From Rhodococcus sp. IITR03 (GTDB lineage: Bacteria; Actinomycetota; Actinomycetes; Mycobacteriales; Mycobacteriaceae): DNA of 16,763 nt. The stretch covers positions 1 through 16,763 of the forward strand of contig LATQ01000407.1 of the NCBI GenBank assembly GCA_001017865.1. The letters run 5' to 3'. The notes under the pieces are model-generated. The model was not told the origin of the DNA and did no database searches. It was given only the letters and a program-made list of their open reading frames with translations. This document shows positions 9,061-16,232 of this stretch, piece after piece. Numbering within the stretch: the stretch's first letter is position 1; each line of letters begins with the position of its first letter. The translations under genes and the position numbers were made by a program.

Positions 9061-9609
9061 ATGCGACATTCACACATCCACGGATTCGGACGACCGGGCG
9101 GCTGGCAACAGGCCGACTTCCCCGACGCGAGCGATGCCGCCGAGTGGTTCGCCGGCAGACTCCCCGACGACTGGTTCACCGGACCGCCCGACATCGAGAT
9201 CGACAGAGAGGAAATCTTCGTCGTCGGACCCCTCGGGGTGCCCGACGGCACGAGCGACACCGAGATCGACGGACGCATCGCTCGATTCCGCGAGACCACG
9301 CGCGCCGACCGGATGCGCATCGCCGACGAGGCCGAGGCCCGCTACGGCCGCAAGGTGGCCTGGGGCGTGAAGGCCGGCGACCGGACCGAACTGTTCACCC
9401 ACCTCGCCGTCCCGGTCATGACGCGACTGCGCCAACCCGAACGGAAGGTGCTCGACACCCTCGTCGACGCGGGTGTCGCGCGGTCCCGTTCGGACGCGCT
9501 GAAGTGGACCGTCAGGCTCGTGGGGCAGCACTCGGAGCAGTGGCTCCGGGAACTGCGCGAGGCGATGAAGAAGGTCGACGATCTGCGTTCCGAAGGTCCG
9601 CAGGTCTGA
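9061..9609 (+). CDS. Conserved protein of unknown function with ribbon-helix-helix-like C-terminal part
   Basis: This is an intact 182-residue protein; the ATG at 9061 is preceded by GAGGAGG at ideal spacing. The N-terminus is His/Gly-rich (MRHSHIHGFGRPGGW). An acidic part follows, with WFAGRLPDDWFTGPPDIEID and EEIFVVGPL. Residues about 111-122 (LFTHLAVPVMTR) could form a beta strand, followed by two predicted helices at about 125-138 and 142-155 around AGVARSRSDAL. That strand-helix-helix order, with a serine-rich turn, resembles CopG/Arc ribbon-helix-helix proteins, but this is pattern reading only. It is one of few genes here without an indel. The three-dyad array upstream fits an autoregulated DNA-binding protein. 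Similar proteins are, as I recall, widespread in actinobacteria and uncharacterised. Its 3' end may overlap the convergent cobK. Confidence 0.88.
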   Translation: MRHSHIHGFGRPGGWQQADFPDASDAAEWFAGRLPDDWFTGPPDIEIDREEIFVVGPLGVPDGTSDTEIDGRIARFRETTRADRMRIADEAEARYGRKVAWGVKAGDRTELFTHLAVPVMTRLRQPERKVLDTLVDAGVARSRSDALKWTVRLVGQHSEQWLRELREAMKKVDDLRSEGPQV

Positions 9610-10341
9610 TCGCCGCGCTCCGGAGGACCCATTCCCGCGCTGCCGCCACGGTCTCCACCGTGGTGACACCGCGAGGTGCGGGCGGGCGGCGTACGACGAT
9701 CACGCGCACGCCCAGTTCGTCGGCGGCGTCGAGTTTGCCGCGGGTGAGCGAGCCACCCGAATCCTTCGTGACGAGGGTGTCGATCCCGTTGTCGAGCAGC
9801 AGTTTCCGTTCGTCAGTCGCTGGGTAGGGGCCGCGTCCGAGCAGCACCGACCAGCCCGGTGGCAACTCGGTCGTCAGCGGGTCGACGACGCGGACGAGCA
9901 CGTCGTGCGCGGCGAGCGGCCCGACGAAGCGGTCGAGGGTCTGCCGTCCGGTGCTGAGGAAGATCTTCCGGCCGGTCGCGGCGACGTGCGCGGCGACGTC
10001 GTGGTCGTCGACCCACGTCCACCGGCCGTGCTCGTCGTGCCAACCGGGTCGTTGCAGGCGCACCAGCGGAACGTGCGCGGCGGTGCATGCCGTCGCGGCG
10101 TTCGCGCTGATGCCCGCGGCGAACGGATGGGTGGCGTCGACGACGGCTCGGATACCGCGCTCGGTCAGGTACCGGGCGAGACCGTCCGCGCCACCGAACC
10201 CTCCGATGCGCACCGGACCGACGGGCAGGCGGGGATTGCGGACCGGCCTGCCAGGGAGGATTCGAACGCGATGTCCGTGCCGTCCAATGCCACGGCGAGG
10301 GAACGGGCTTCCCCCGTTCCACCGAGGATGAGGACCGTCAC
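9512..10341 (-). CDS. cobK: Precorrin-6A reductase
   Basis: CobK reduces precorrin-6A to precorrin-6B with NADPH in aerobic corrin synthesis. The N-terminus [16 protein letters not shown] is the nucleotide-binding GGTxEAR motif. Other landmarks are VVDATHPFAAGISANA, KIFLSTGRQTLDRF, TLVTKDSGGS and KLDAADELGVRVIVVRRP. The GTG at 10341 overlaps the cobQ TGA in the usual GTGA arrangement. One G (plus strand) is missing near 10231; repair gives LAGRSAIPRLPVGPVRIGGF. The family's usual end is around 240-250 residues, near 9610, but no stop occurs in any minus frame until 9512, so the frame runs about 98 bases antisense into the convergent gene. A stop may have been lost to another indel, so the 3' end is uncertain. 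It is last in the riboswitch-led operon. Confidence 0.9.
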
Positions 10342-11815
10342 CGAAGGGTTCCCCTCAGCACGGGCAGGGTTCGCTCGTCGGAGAGCATGGCGAGCAGAGC
10401 GTCCATGTCGAGATGTTCGTCGACGAGGTCCGCGAGCGCCTCGATGCGGGCCTCGCGTGCTGCCGGGAAACTCACTTCCCCCGTGCGGATCTCGCGGCCC
10501 ACTGCCGCAGCGACCTCGCGCAACCATGCCCGCCGCACCGCGTCCCCTTCGAGGGCGCCGTGCCACATGGTGCCGAACATCGAGCCCACACGGGTGCCAC
10601 CGAGGAAGTCGGTGCCACCGTCGACGGTGACGCGTCCGTGGTGGATCTCGTAGCCGGAGGCGGCCGCCTCCAACGCCGTGCCCCTCGGTAATCGGAGAAC
10701 CTTCTCGTGTGCGAATTCGGTTCGGACGGGGAGTAATCCGAGACCCGGCTCGCTCGCACCGGGGACACCTTCGACACCGTGCGGGTCGTCGATGTGCGTG
10801 CCGAGCATCTGGAATCCGCCGCAGATACCGAGGACCGGTCCATCCCGGCGGGCGTGGTCGACGATCGCGGTGTCGAGTCCTCGCGAGCGCAGCCACGCGA
10901 GATCCGCGAGTGTGGCGCGTGTTCCGGGCACGATCACGACGTCGGCACCGGCGAGCGCTCGCGGGTCGTCGACGAAGCGGACCCGCACGTCCGGTTCGAG
11001 GCACAACGCGTCGACATCGGTGAAGTTGCTGACCCGCGGCAGCATCACGACGGCGATGCTCAGTGCGCCGTCACCGTCGTGTGCGGGGCGGGAGGTGAGG
11101 GCGAGCGAATCCTCGGAGTCGAGCCACAGCTCGCGTTGCCACGGCAGCACGCCGAGCACCGGGCGGCCGGTGACCCGTTCGAGCGAGTCGAGTCCGGGTT
11201 TCAGGAGCGAGACGTCGCCGCGGAACTTGTTGATCACGAAGCCGCGGATCAACTGCTGATCCGCGGCGTCGAGCAGGGCCAGCGTCCCGTACATCGCGGC
11301 GAACACGCCACCGCGGTCGATGTCGCCGACGACGACGGTCGGGATCGAACCATGTTGCGCCAGGCCCATGTTCACGTAGTCGTGGTCGCGCAGATTGATC
11401 TCGGCCGCGCTTCCGGCACCTTCGCACACCACCACGTCGAACCGGCGACGGAGGTCGTCGAAGCGCCGAACGCCGCGTCGGCGAGATGCTGTCGCCCACC
11501 GGCGAACTCACCCGCCTCCAGCGATCCGGCGGGGCGCCCGAGAACCACGACGTGGCTGCGCCGGTCGCTGCCGGGTTTGAGCAGCACCGGGTTCATCGCG
11601 GCCTCGGGGATCGCACGGGCGGCCACCGCCTGGATCCACTGGGCGCGCCCGATCTCCGCGCCCTCGCTCGTCACCATCGAGTTGTTCGACATGTTCTGCG
11701 CCTTGAACGGCGCGACCTTCAGGCCGCGCCGCGCCAAGGATCGGCAGATCCCGGTGACGACCACGGATTTCCCTGCATCCGAGGTCGTTCCGGCGACGAG
11801 CAGACCCGAACCCAT
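10338..11815 (-). CDS. cobQ: Cobyric acid synthase
   Basis: CobQ amidates the b, d, e and g side chains of adenosylcobyrinic acid a,c-diamide, using glutamine and ATP. The repaired length is 492 residues, normal for the family. The N-terminal synthetase domain has the P-loop-like GTTSDAGKS, then [25 protein letters not shown] and [11 protein letters not shown]. The C-terminal amidotransferase domain has the nucleophile Cys in [12 protein letters not shown] and a conserved His in GYEIHHGRV. One base is missing near 11465, where [15 protein letters not shown] is restored. The ATG at 11815 follows the cbtA stop by four bases, and the stop overlaps cobK. It therefore belongs to the cbtB-cbtA-cobQ-cobK operon and is probably controlled by the cobalamin riboswitch at its head. 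Confidence 0.96.
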
Positions 11816-11819
11816 GTCG

Positions 11820-12590
11820 TCAGGCCGGGATCGTCACGCGACGGGAGGCGCGTTCGGTGAGGTAGGCGAAGACCACACCGAGCACCGCCCACAGGGTGAG
11901 CTGCACGGTGAACGACGCGACCCGGAACTCCCACAGCAGCGTCGCGGGGAAGCCCTCCCCCACCTCGTCGATTCTCGGCAAGGCGAGATATCCGAGACCC
12001 ACCACGACGAGGAAGGCGACCGCTGGGCCTGCGATGCGGACGGTGTGCAGGTCCTGGGCGGCCAGCGCCTTCGCCACCGCGACGGCCACGGCGATCGCGA
12101 CGAGTCCGAGAGCGACCGAGGCGAGCCACAGCAAAGTGCGTTGATCGATCGTCTCGGGATCACCGACGGCCGGCGGATTCGCCGGATACTTCACGAACGG
12201 GACGGCCTCGACGGCGAGCCACGCTCCGGCCGCCCCGAGCAATCCGAGCTTCCAGCCCGGCATGTCGGTGAGGCGACGCGCGAAGTGCAACACCGACGCG
12301 TAGAGGGCGCCGAGCGCGAGACCCGCGAGGGTCGTCGCGAGGAACAGTCCGGCCTTCTGACCGGTACGGTCGACGAGCGCATCCTCGCCGTGACTGTGAC
12401 CGTGGGATTCCCCGGTGGTCGCAGCGTGGTCGTGATCGTGCGAATGCGCTTCGCCGGCAGCTTCTTCGAGCGCGATCGCGGATTCGATGTGGGGTTCGCC
12501 GACGACGAAGGCGACACCGCCGGCGAGCAGACCCGCGACGAGTCCGGCGAGCAGGCCCCTCAGCAGCAGGTGGAGGTAGGTTCCGGGCAT
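11820..12590 (-). CDS. cbtA: CbtA-family predicted cobalt transporter membrane subunit
   Basis: This intact 256-residue membrane protein begins [20 protein letters not shown] and has about five hydrophobic segments, matching the CbtA family. After the first segment, residues 49-68 hold a His/Asp/Glu-rich loop with HSHDHDH and SHGHSHG, a likely metal-binding stretch. The ATG at 12590 is preceded by GGGGACC. It lies 14 bases after cbtB and 4 bases before cobQ. CbtA and CbtB were predicted as a cobalt transporter from comparative genomics of B12-regulated genes; direct biochemical proof is limited. The riboswitch and cob neighbours agree with cobalt uptake. A nickel transport role is less likely in this setting. 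Confidence 0.9.
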   Translation of the reverse strand: MPGTYLHLLLRGLLAGLVAGLLAGGVAFVVGEPHIESAIALEEAAGEAHSHDHDHAATTGESHGHSHGEDALVDRTGQKAGLFLATTLAGLALGALYASVLHFARRLTDMPGWKLGLLGAAGAWLAVEAVPFVKYPANPPAVGDPETIDQRTLLWLASVALGLVAIAVAVAVAKALAAQDLHTVRIAGPAVAFLVVVGLGYLALPRIDEVGEGFPATLLWEFRVASFTVQLTLWAVLGVVFAYLTERASRRVTIPA

Positions 12591-12604
12591 CGTGGTCCCC
12601 GTTC

Positions 12605-12799
12605 TCAATGGCACGGAAGACCGAGGAGGTGCCGGCCGTCGTGCATCAGTTCGTGCATGAACATGCCGGTGCGCGAGATCGCGCCCTGATCGAATCCGAC
12701 CAGGTAGAGAACGAGAAATGCCGCGACGATCACTGCAGCGAGAGCGACTGCGAGTGCGGCGGAGCCGAGCGACTCGTCGGGGGTATGGACAACAGCCAT
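12605..12799 (-). CDS. cbtB: CbtB-family small cobalt transporter subunit
   Basis: This is a 64-residue protein with one transmembrane helix (about residues 12-34) and a His-rich C-terminal tail, MHELMHDGRHLLGLPCH. The tail's histidines (49, 53, 57, 64) are typical of CbtB and could receive metal. The ATG at 12799 follows a strong AGGAGG seven bases upstream, which favours it over an in-frame start farther upstream. It is the first gene after the cobalamin riboswitch and is followed by cbtA. High B12 would be expected to lower its translation. The gene has no indel. Confidence 0.92.
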   Translation of the reverse strand: MAVVHTPDESLGSAALAVALAAVIVAAFLVLYLVGFDQGAISRTGMFMHELMHDGRHLLGLPCH

Positions 12800-12810
12800 G
12801 ACAATCCTCC

Positions 12811-12827
12811 TGGGATTTCGCGTCCCA
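12811..12827 (-). promoter_or_regulatory. Hairpin touching the cbtB Shine-Dalgarno sequence
   Basis: On the minus strand, TGGGA-CGCGAAA-TCCCA can form a five-pair hairpin between the riboswitch aptamer and cbtB. Its last base is the first base of the AGGAGG ribosome binding site (12811-12806). It could be part of the expression platform that exposes or hides the site; no poly-U tract follows, so translational control is favoured over termination. Confidence 0.45.
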
Positions 12828-12838
12828 TTCGATTCCGT

Positions 12839-12945
12839 CATGTGCCGCGGGAGTTTTCTGGCTTCCGGAGATTTCGAGATCTCCGGTTACAGTGGCGCGA
12901 CCGCTCCGGTTTCCCACCGGATTGCCTACACCTCGGCACATCTTT
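12839..12945 (-). promoter_or_regulatory. Cobalamin (B12) riboswitch upstream of cbtB
   Basis: On the minus strand the region contains the B12-box GCCACTG (12896-12890), preceded by GGTGGGAAACCGGAGCGG, and the conserved GGAAGCCAG (12866-12858). The closing P1 stem pairs ATGTGCCG (12941-12934) with CGGCACAT (12847-12840) over eight bases. Internal hairpins are CCGGT-GGGAA-ACCGG and CCGGAGAT-CTCGAA-ATCTCCGG, the second a perfect eight-pair stem. Order and spacing match the cobalamin aptamer. It would turn down cbtB-cbtA-cobQ-cobK when cobalamin is plentiful. A TTGACA at 12983-12978 could be the -35 element, but the matching -10 is poor. Confidence 0.93.
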
Positions 12946-13003
12946 ACCGACGCACCTTCGCACCGTGCGGTCTGCGATGTCAAGCGGAGAGGACGTACCT
13001 GCC

Positions 13004-13552
13004 GTGACCCGATTGTTCTTCGTCGCACACGCTTCCACGCGTGCGACGGAACAGGCCCGATTTCCGTGCGACGAGTCGGTCTCCGAACGAGGCCGCCGCG
13101 AACTCGGACGCGTCGCGGTGCCGGTCGTCGACCGGTGGGTGTGTGCGCCCGAGCGACGCGCGGTCGACACGGTCCACGCCTTCGGCGTCCCCGCCGAGAT
13201 CGACTCCGCTCTGCGCGAGCTCGACTACGGCAGGTGGTGCGGGGCGGGGTTGGACGAGCTGCCCGAGAGCGACCTGGCGATGTGGCTGACCGAGCCGGCT
13301 TCGGCACCGCACGGCGGCGAGTCCGTCGAGGACCTCATCCGCCGGATCGGCACCTGGCTGGCCGCCCAGGACGACAGCTACGAACGTGTCGGGGTGGTGA
13401 CACACCCGGCGGTCGTGCGGGCCGCGACGGTGTGCGCTCTCGACGCTCCGGCGTCGTCGTTCCGGAGGGTCGACGTGGGACCGCTGGACGTCGTCCGGCT
13501 CTACGGCGGGCCGGGTCGGTGGACGTTGCGGCCGAACCGATCCGCGCGGTGA
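13004..13552 (+). CDS. Histidine phosphatase superfamily protein with altered RHG motif
   Basis: This 182-residue protein of the phosphoglycerate mutase/histidine phosphatase superfamily may be an alpha-ribazole phosphatase or a related B12-locus phosphatase. The probable catalytic His is residue 9 in LFFVAHASTRAT, and the second is His134 in VGVVTHPAVVRAA. ELDYGRWCGAGLDEL and APHGGESVEDLI also match the family. The usual Arg before the first His (RHG) is Ala here, so classic phosphohistidine chemistry may be changed. The GTG at 13004 is chosen, with GGAGAGGA about ten bases upstream; an ATG at 12978 is possible. It is divergent from cbtB, and its promoter region overlaps that of the riboswitch. 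It ends one base before the convergent CDF gene. No indel is seen. Substrate is unproven. Confidence 0.83.
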   Translation: MTRLFFVAHASTRATEQARFPCDESVSERGRRELGRVAVPVVDRWVCAPERRAVDTVHAFGVPAEIDSALRELDYGRWCGAGLDELPESDLAMWLTEPASAPHGGESVEDLIRRIGTWLAAQDDSYERVGVVTHPAVVRAATVCALDAPASSFRRVDVGPLDVVRLYGGPGRWTLRPNRSAR

Positions 13553-13553
13553 G

Positions 13554-14481
13554 CTACCAGGTGACGTCCTTCTCGCACTGCTTGCCGTCGACCGTCGACT
13601 CCACCTGGACGGTGGCGTGCTCGAGCCCGTGCGACGACAGCGCGGTGCGCGCCGAGTCGAGGATCCACTGCGGGTCGTGGTCGCTGACGAGATGCACGGT
13701 CGCCACGTCCATTCCGGTGGTCAGCGTCCACACGTGCAGGTCGTGCACGCCGCACACGCCGGGCAGCGCGAGCAGGTCGGTGCGCAGGAGGTCGACGTCG
13801 AGATGTGCGGGCGAGGTCTGCGTGAGGATGCGCAGCGACTCCGCGGCCAGTCGCAGGGCGCGCGGCACGACCCACAGGGAGATGAGCACACCGACGACGA
13901 CGTCGGCCAGGCTCCAGCCGAAGATCATGACGAGTGCGCCCGCGATGAGGACGCCGACGGATCCGACGGCGTCGGCGAGCACCTCCATGTAGCGCCGCGC
14001 ACCGCGATGCTGTCCTTCGCGTCGGCCCGCAGCATGAGCATCACGACGATGTTGGCGGCCAGTCCCGCGAGGGCGGTGACGATCATGGGCAGGCCGGGAA
14101 GTTCGGGGGCGTCGCCGATGCGGTCGATCGCCTCGTAGAACACCCAGCCGGCGACGCCGAGCAGCAGCACCGCGTTGACCATCGCGGTGAGGACCTCGCG
14201 CGGTGCCAGCCGAAGGTGCGCGACGCCGCGCTGCTCCCTCGCCGGGCGAGGATGAGGGCGACCATGCCCATGGACACCCCGACGACGTCGGTGAGCATGT
14301 GGCCCGCGTCGGCGAGCAGGGCGAGGGAGCCGATCAGGAGACCGACGAGAGCCTCGAGGACGAAGAACGCTCCGAGGATGCCCAGCGCGAAGGCCATGCG
14401 CCGGATGACGGCGCGCGTGGGACCGGCGCCCTGACCGTGACCGTGGCCGACGCCGTGTGAGTGCCCGTGACCCGAACCCAT
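13554..14481 (-). CDS. Cation diffusion facilitator (CDF) metal exporter
   Basis: This is a CzcD/ZitB-like proton-coupled metal exporter; the repaired length is 309 residues. The N-terminus is His-rich (GHGHSHGVGHGHGQG). Membrane helix 2 holds LADAGHMLTD with the metal-site His61 and Asp65. Helix 5 reads YMEVLADAVGS, with Glu where zinc exporters usually have His. The C-terminal cytoplasmic domain includes VCGVHDLHVWTLTTGM and a His-containing HLVSDHD. Two single-base losses are inferred, near 14200 (restoring GWHRAEVLTAM) and near 13991 (restoring RGAYMEVLAD). The ATG at 14481 follows AGAGGGAG. A likely promoter with an embedded inverted repeat lies just upstream. Zinc, cobalt or both are plausible substrates; the cob neighbourhood makes cobalt worth considering. 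Confidence 0.92.
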
Positions 14482-14507
14482 CGAACTCCCTCTCCGAACC
14501 TCGGGCC

Positions 14508-14536
14508 ATCGTATGCACGAATGTGCATATGTTCAA
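14508..14536 (-). promoter_or_regulatory. Promoter of the CDF gene with embedded operator-like inverted repeat
   Basis: On the minus strand, TTGAAC (14536-14531) and TACGAT (14513-14508) are separated by exactly 17 bases, a good housekeeping promoter. The perfect repeat TATGCAC-ATTC-GTGCATA (14529-14512) fills the spacer and touches the -10 box. This is the geometry of a repressor site, such as for an ArsR/SmtB-type metal sensor. The ATG lies 27 bases beyond the -10 box. No metal-sensor gene is present in this window. Confidence 0.65.
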
Positions 14537-14566
14537 CGGCTACGTGCCCGGCGAGATCGGAGGGAC

Positions 14567-15729
14567 TTATTCGTCCGGGTCGTAGGCCGGATGTTCGACG
14601 GTGGGAGGAAGAGTCGCGATCGCGGTGATCCGCTTGAGTCCGGCGGTCCGCAGCAGGTCGACGATCAGCGACCTCATCTGCGCGAACACCACCGTCGCCG
14701 ACACTCCTGCCCCGGCGATGAGTTCGGGATCCATCTTCTTGGCGATGCTGCGCAGGACACGCGCGGCCTCGGCCTGGTCGGGCTGCTCCCCCGGCTCGGC
14801 CAGAACCATCTCGCGAAGGACGTCCACCGCGTCGGCTACCTCGACGAAACGGTGCACCAATCGCGAGTCGAGGATCTCGTCGTCGCGGACGAGAGTCAGG
14901 GAACGTCGCGCGAGCACGCGGATGTTGCGCATCGCGTGATCGATCGGGTCGGCGGCAGCGTCAGGACCGCGAGACGCTTGCGGCTGTTCCAGTACAGCGG
15001 CGAGACTCGGCTGATCTCTCTGCCGCCCTTGAGGTTGGACCGCATCGCGTCGATCGCGGGCTGGGTGGCGCGGGCCTGTCGCAGCGCTTCCTCGATCGGT
15101 TTCGCATTGTTCTCCACGAGACCGGACTCCACCTTGCGCAATACCTCGCTCGCGGTGGCGAGGATCTCGGCGGCGTTGCGGCGCGCCCGCCGCACGGGAT
15201 GCGTGGGAATGAGCGCAACCACTGCAATCCCTGTGAGCCCGCCGATGAGAGCGTCGACCATACGGTCGACACCCCCCGTGCCGCCGGGCGGCAGAAGGGT
15301 GGCGACGAGCACCGCGGAATTACCCGCCTGCATCGAGAAGATCGGGCCGCTGTCGAGCGCCACAGCGGTACCCATCGCCATGATCACGACCAGTGCGATC
15401 TGCCACGGTCCGCTGCCGATCAGCGAGACGAGCAGGTCGCCCACGCCGATCCCGACGGTCACACCGCAGACGAGTTCGACGGAACGCCGCAACCGGGCGC
15501 CGAGACCGAGCCCGAGGGAGACGACTGCCGCGATGGGCGCGAAGAAGGGCTGCTGGTGCCCGACCAGGTCCTTCGCGACCCACCACGCCAGACCCGCCGC
15601 CAGCGCGCACTGCACGATCGGCAGCGCCGATGAGCGCAGCCGTTCGAACGAGTCGGTCAGGCGATTACGAGCTCCCTGACGGGTGGGTCGGCGCCGGGTC
15701 GCCGCGGACAGTCTGTTCGACACAGACAT
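14567..15729 (-). CDS. FUSC/aromatic acid exporter-like membrane protein
   Basis: This is a 387-residue (repaired) inner-membrane protein resembling the FUSC/ArAE (fusaric acid resistance, aromatic acid exporter) family. After a basic N-terminus (MSVSNRLSAATRRRPTRQG) it has several hydrophobic segments, including IVQCALAAGLAWWVAKDLVG and FFAPIAAVVSLGLGLGARLR, the family-like start. A long helical cytoplasmic part follows, ending PAYDPDE. One base is missing near 14960, in the CTGACGCTGCC context on the minus strand; repair joins RKRLAVLT to DPIDHAMRNIRVLARRS. The start is the ATG at 15729, 10 bases after the DUF3151 stop, so the two genes may be co-transcribed. Its substrate is unknown. It could be an exporter of aromatic or other amphipathic compounds. 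Confidence 0.83.
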
Positions 15730-15739
15730 GTACGGGCGT

Positions 15740-16153
15740 CTATTCGACGCCGAGTTCTTCCGCTGCCCGCGGGTCGCAGTCCTCGAGCAGGTCCAGGCAG
15801 CGGGCGTGCTCGTCCGACTCACCGATGGTCCGGGCTGCCGGCGAGCACGGCGACGCAGCGCAGGAAACCGCGGTTGGGTTCGTGGCTGTAGGGCACGGGA
15901 CCGAAGCCCTTCCAGCCGTTGCGGCGCAGCTGGTCGAGGCCGCGGTGGTATCCGGTGCGTGCGTAGGCGTAGGCTGGATCGTCTCGCCACGGTCGAGTGC
16001 GGCCTCGGCGAGATACGCCCATGCGATCGAGGCGGTGGGATGGTCGGCTGCGACCTTCGCCGGGTCCTCGTTGTTCAGCAGGGCCGACTCCGCGTCGTCG
16101 TCGCCGGGGAGAAGGGTGGGCTGCGGTCCGAGAAGATCACCGAAAGACGTCAT
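15740..16153 (-). CDS. DUF3151-family protein
   Basis: This is a 137-residue (repaired) protein matching DUF3151, a conserved actinobacterial family of unknown function (Mycobacterium Rv0360c type). It starts MTSFGDLLGPQPTLLPGD, followed by ASIAWAYLAEAAL. YAYARTGYHRGLDQLRRNGW and GPVPYSHEPNRGFLR lie in the middle, and the end is EDCDPRAAEELGVE. The frame is lost near 15978 (one base missing) and regained near 15837 (one G extra, restoring VLAAARTIGESDEHA), so the ends share one frame and the middle another. It is probably the first gene of a unit with the FUSC-type gene. It is divergent from the acidic-repeat gene across 79 bases. No catalytic motif is evident. Confidence 0.86.
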   Translation of the reverse strand: MTSFGDLLGPQPTLLPGDDDAESALLNNEDPAKVAADHPTASIAWAYLAEAALDRGETIQPTPTHAPDTTAASTSCAATAGRASVPCPTATNPTAVSCAASPCSPAARTIGESDEHARCLDLLEDCDPRAAEELGVE

Positions 16154-16232
16154 GGGGTCATTGTGCCCTTCCGTGGCGAAGGCTCGATAGAGTCCCCGGG
16201 TAACCGCAGGCCGTCGAGCGAGGTGCAGCACG

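Noticed and set aside
10779..12689. A 636-codon plus-strand open frame antisense to cobQ, cbtA and cbtB
   Set aside because: It is a long frame expected from high GC and third-position bias. The opposite strand encodes clear CobQ, CbtA and CbtB, and this translation shows no recognisable domain.
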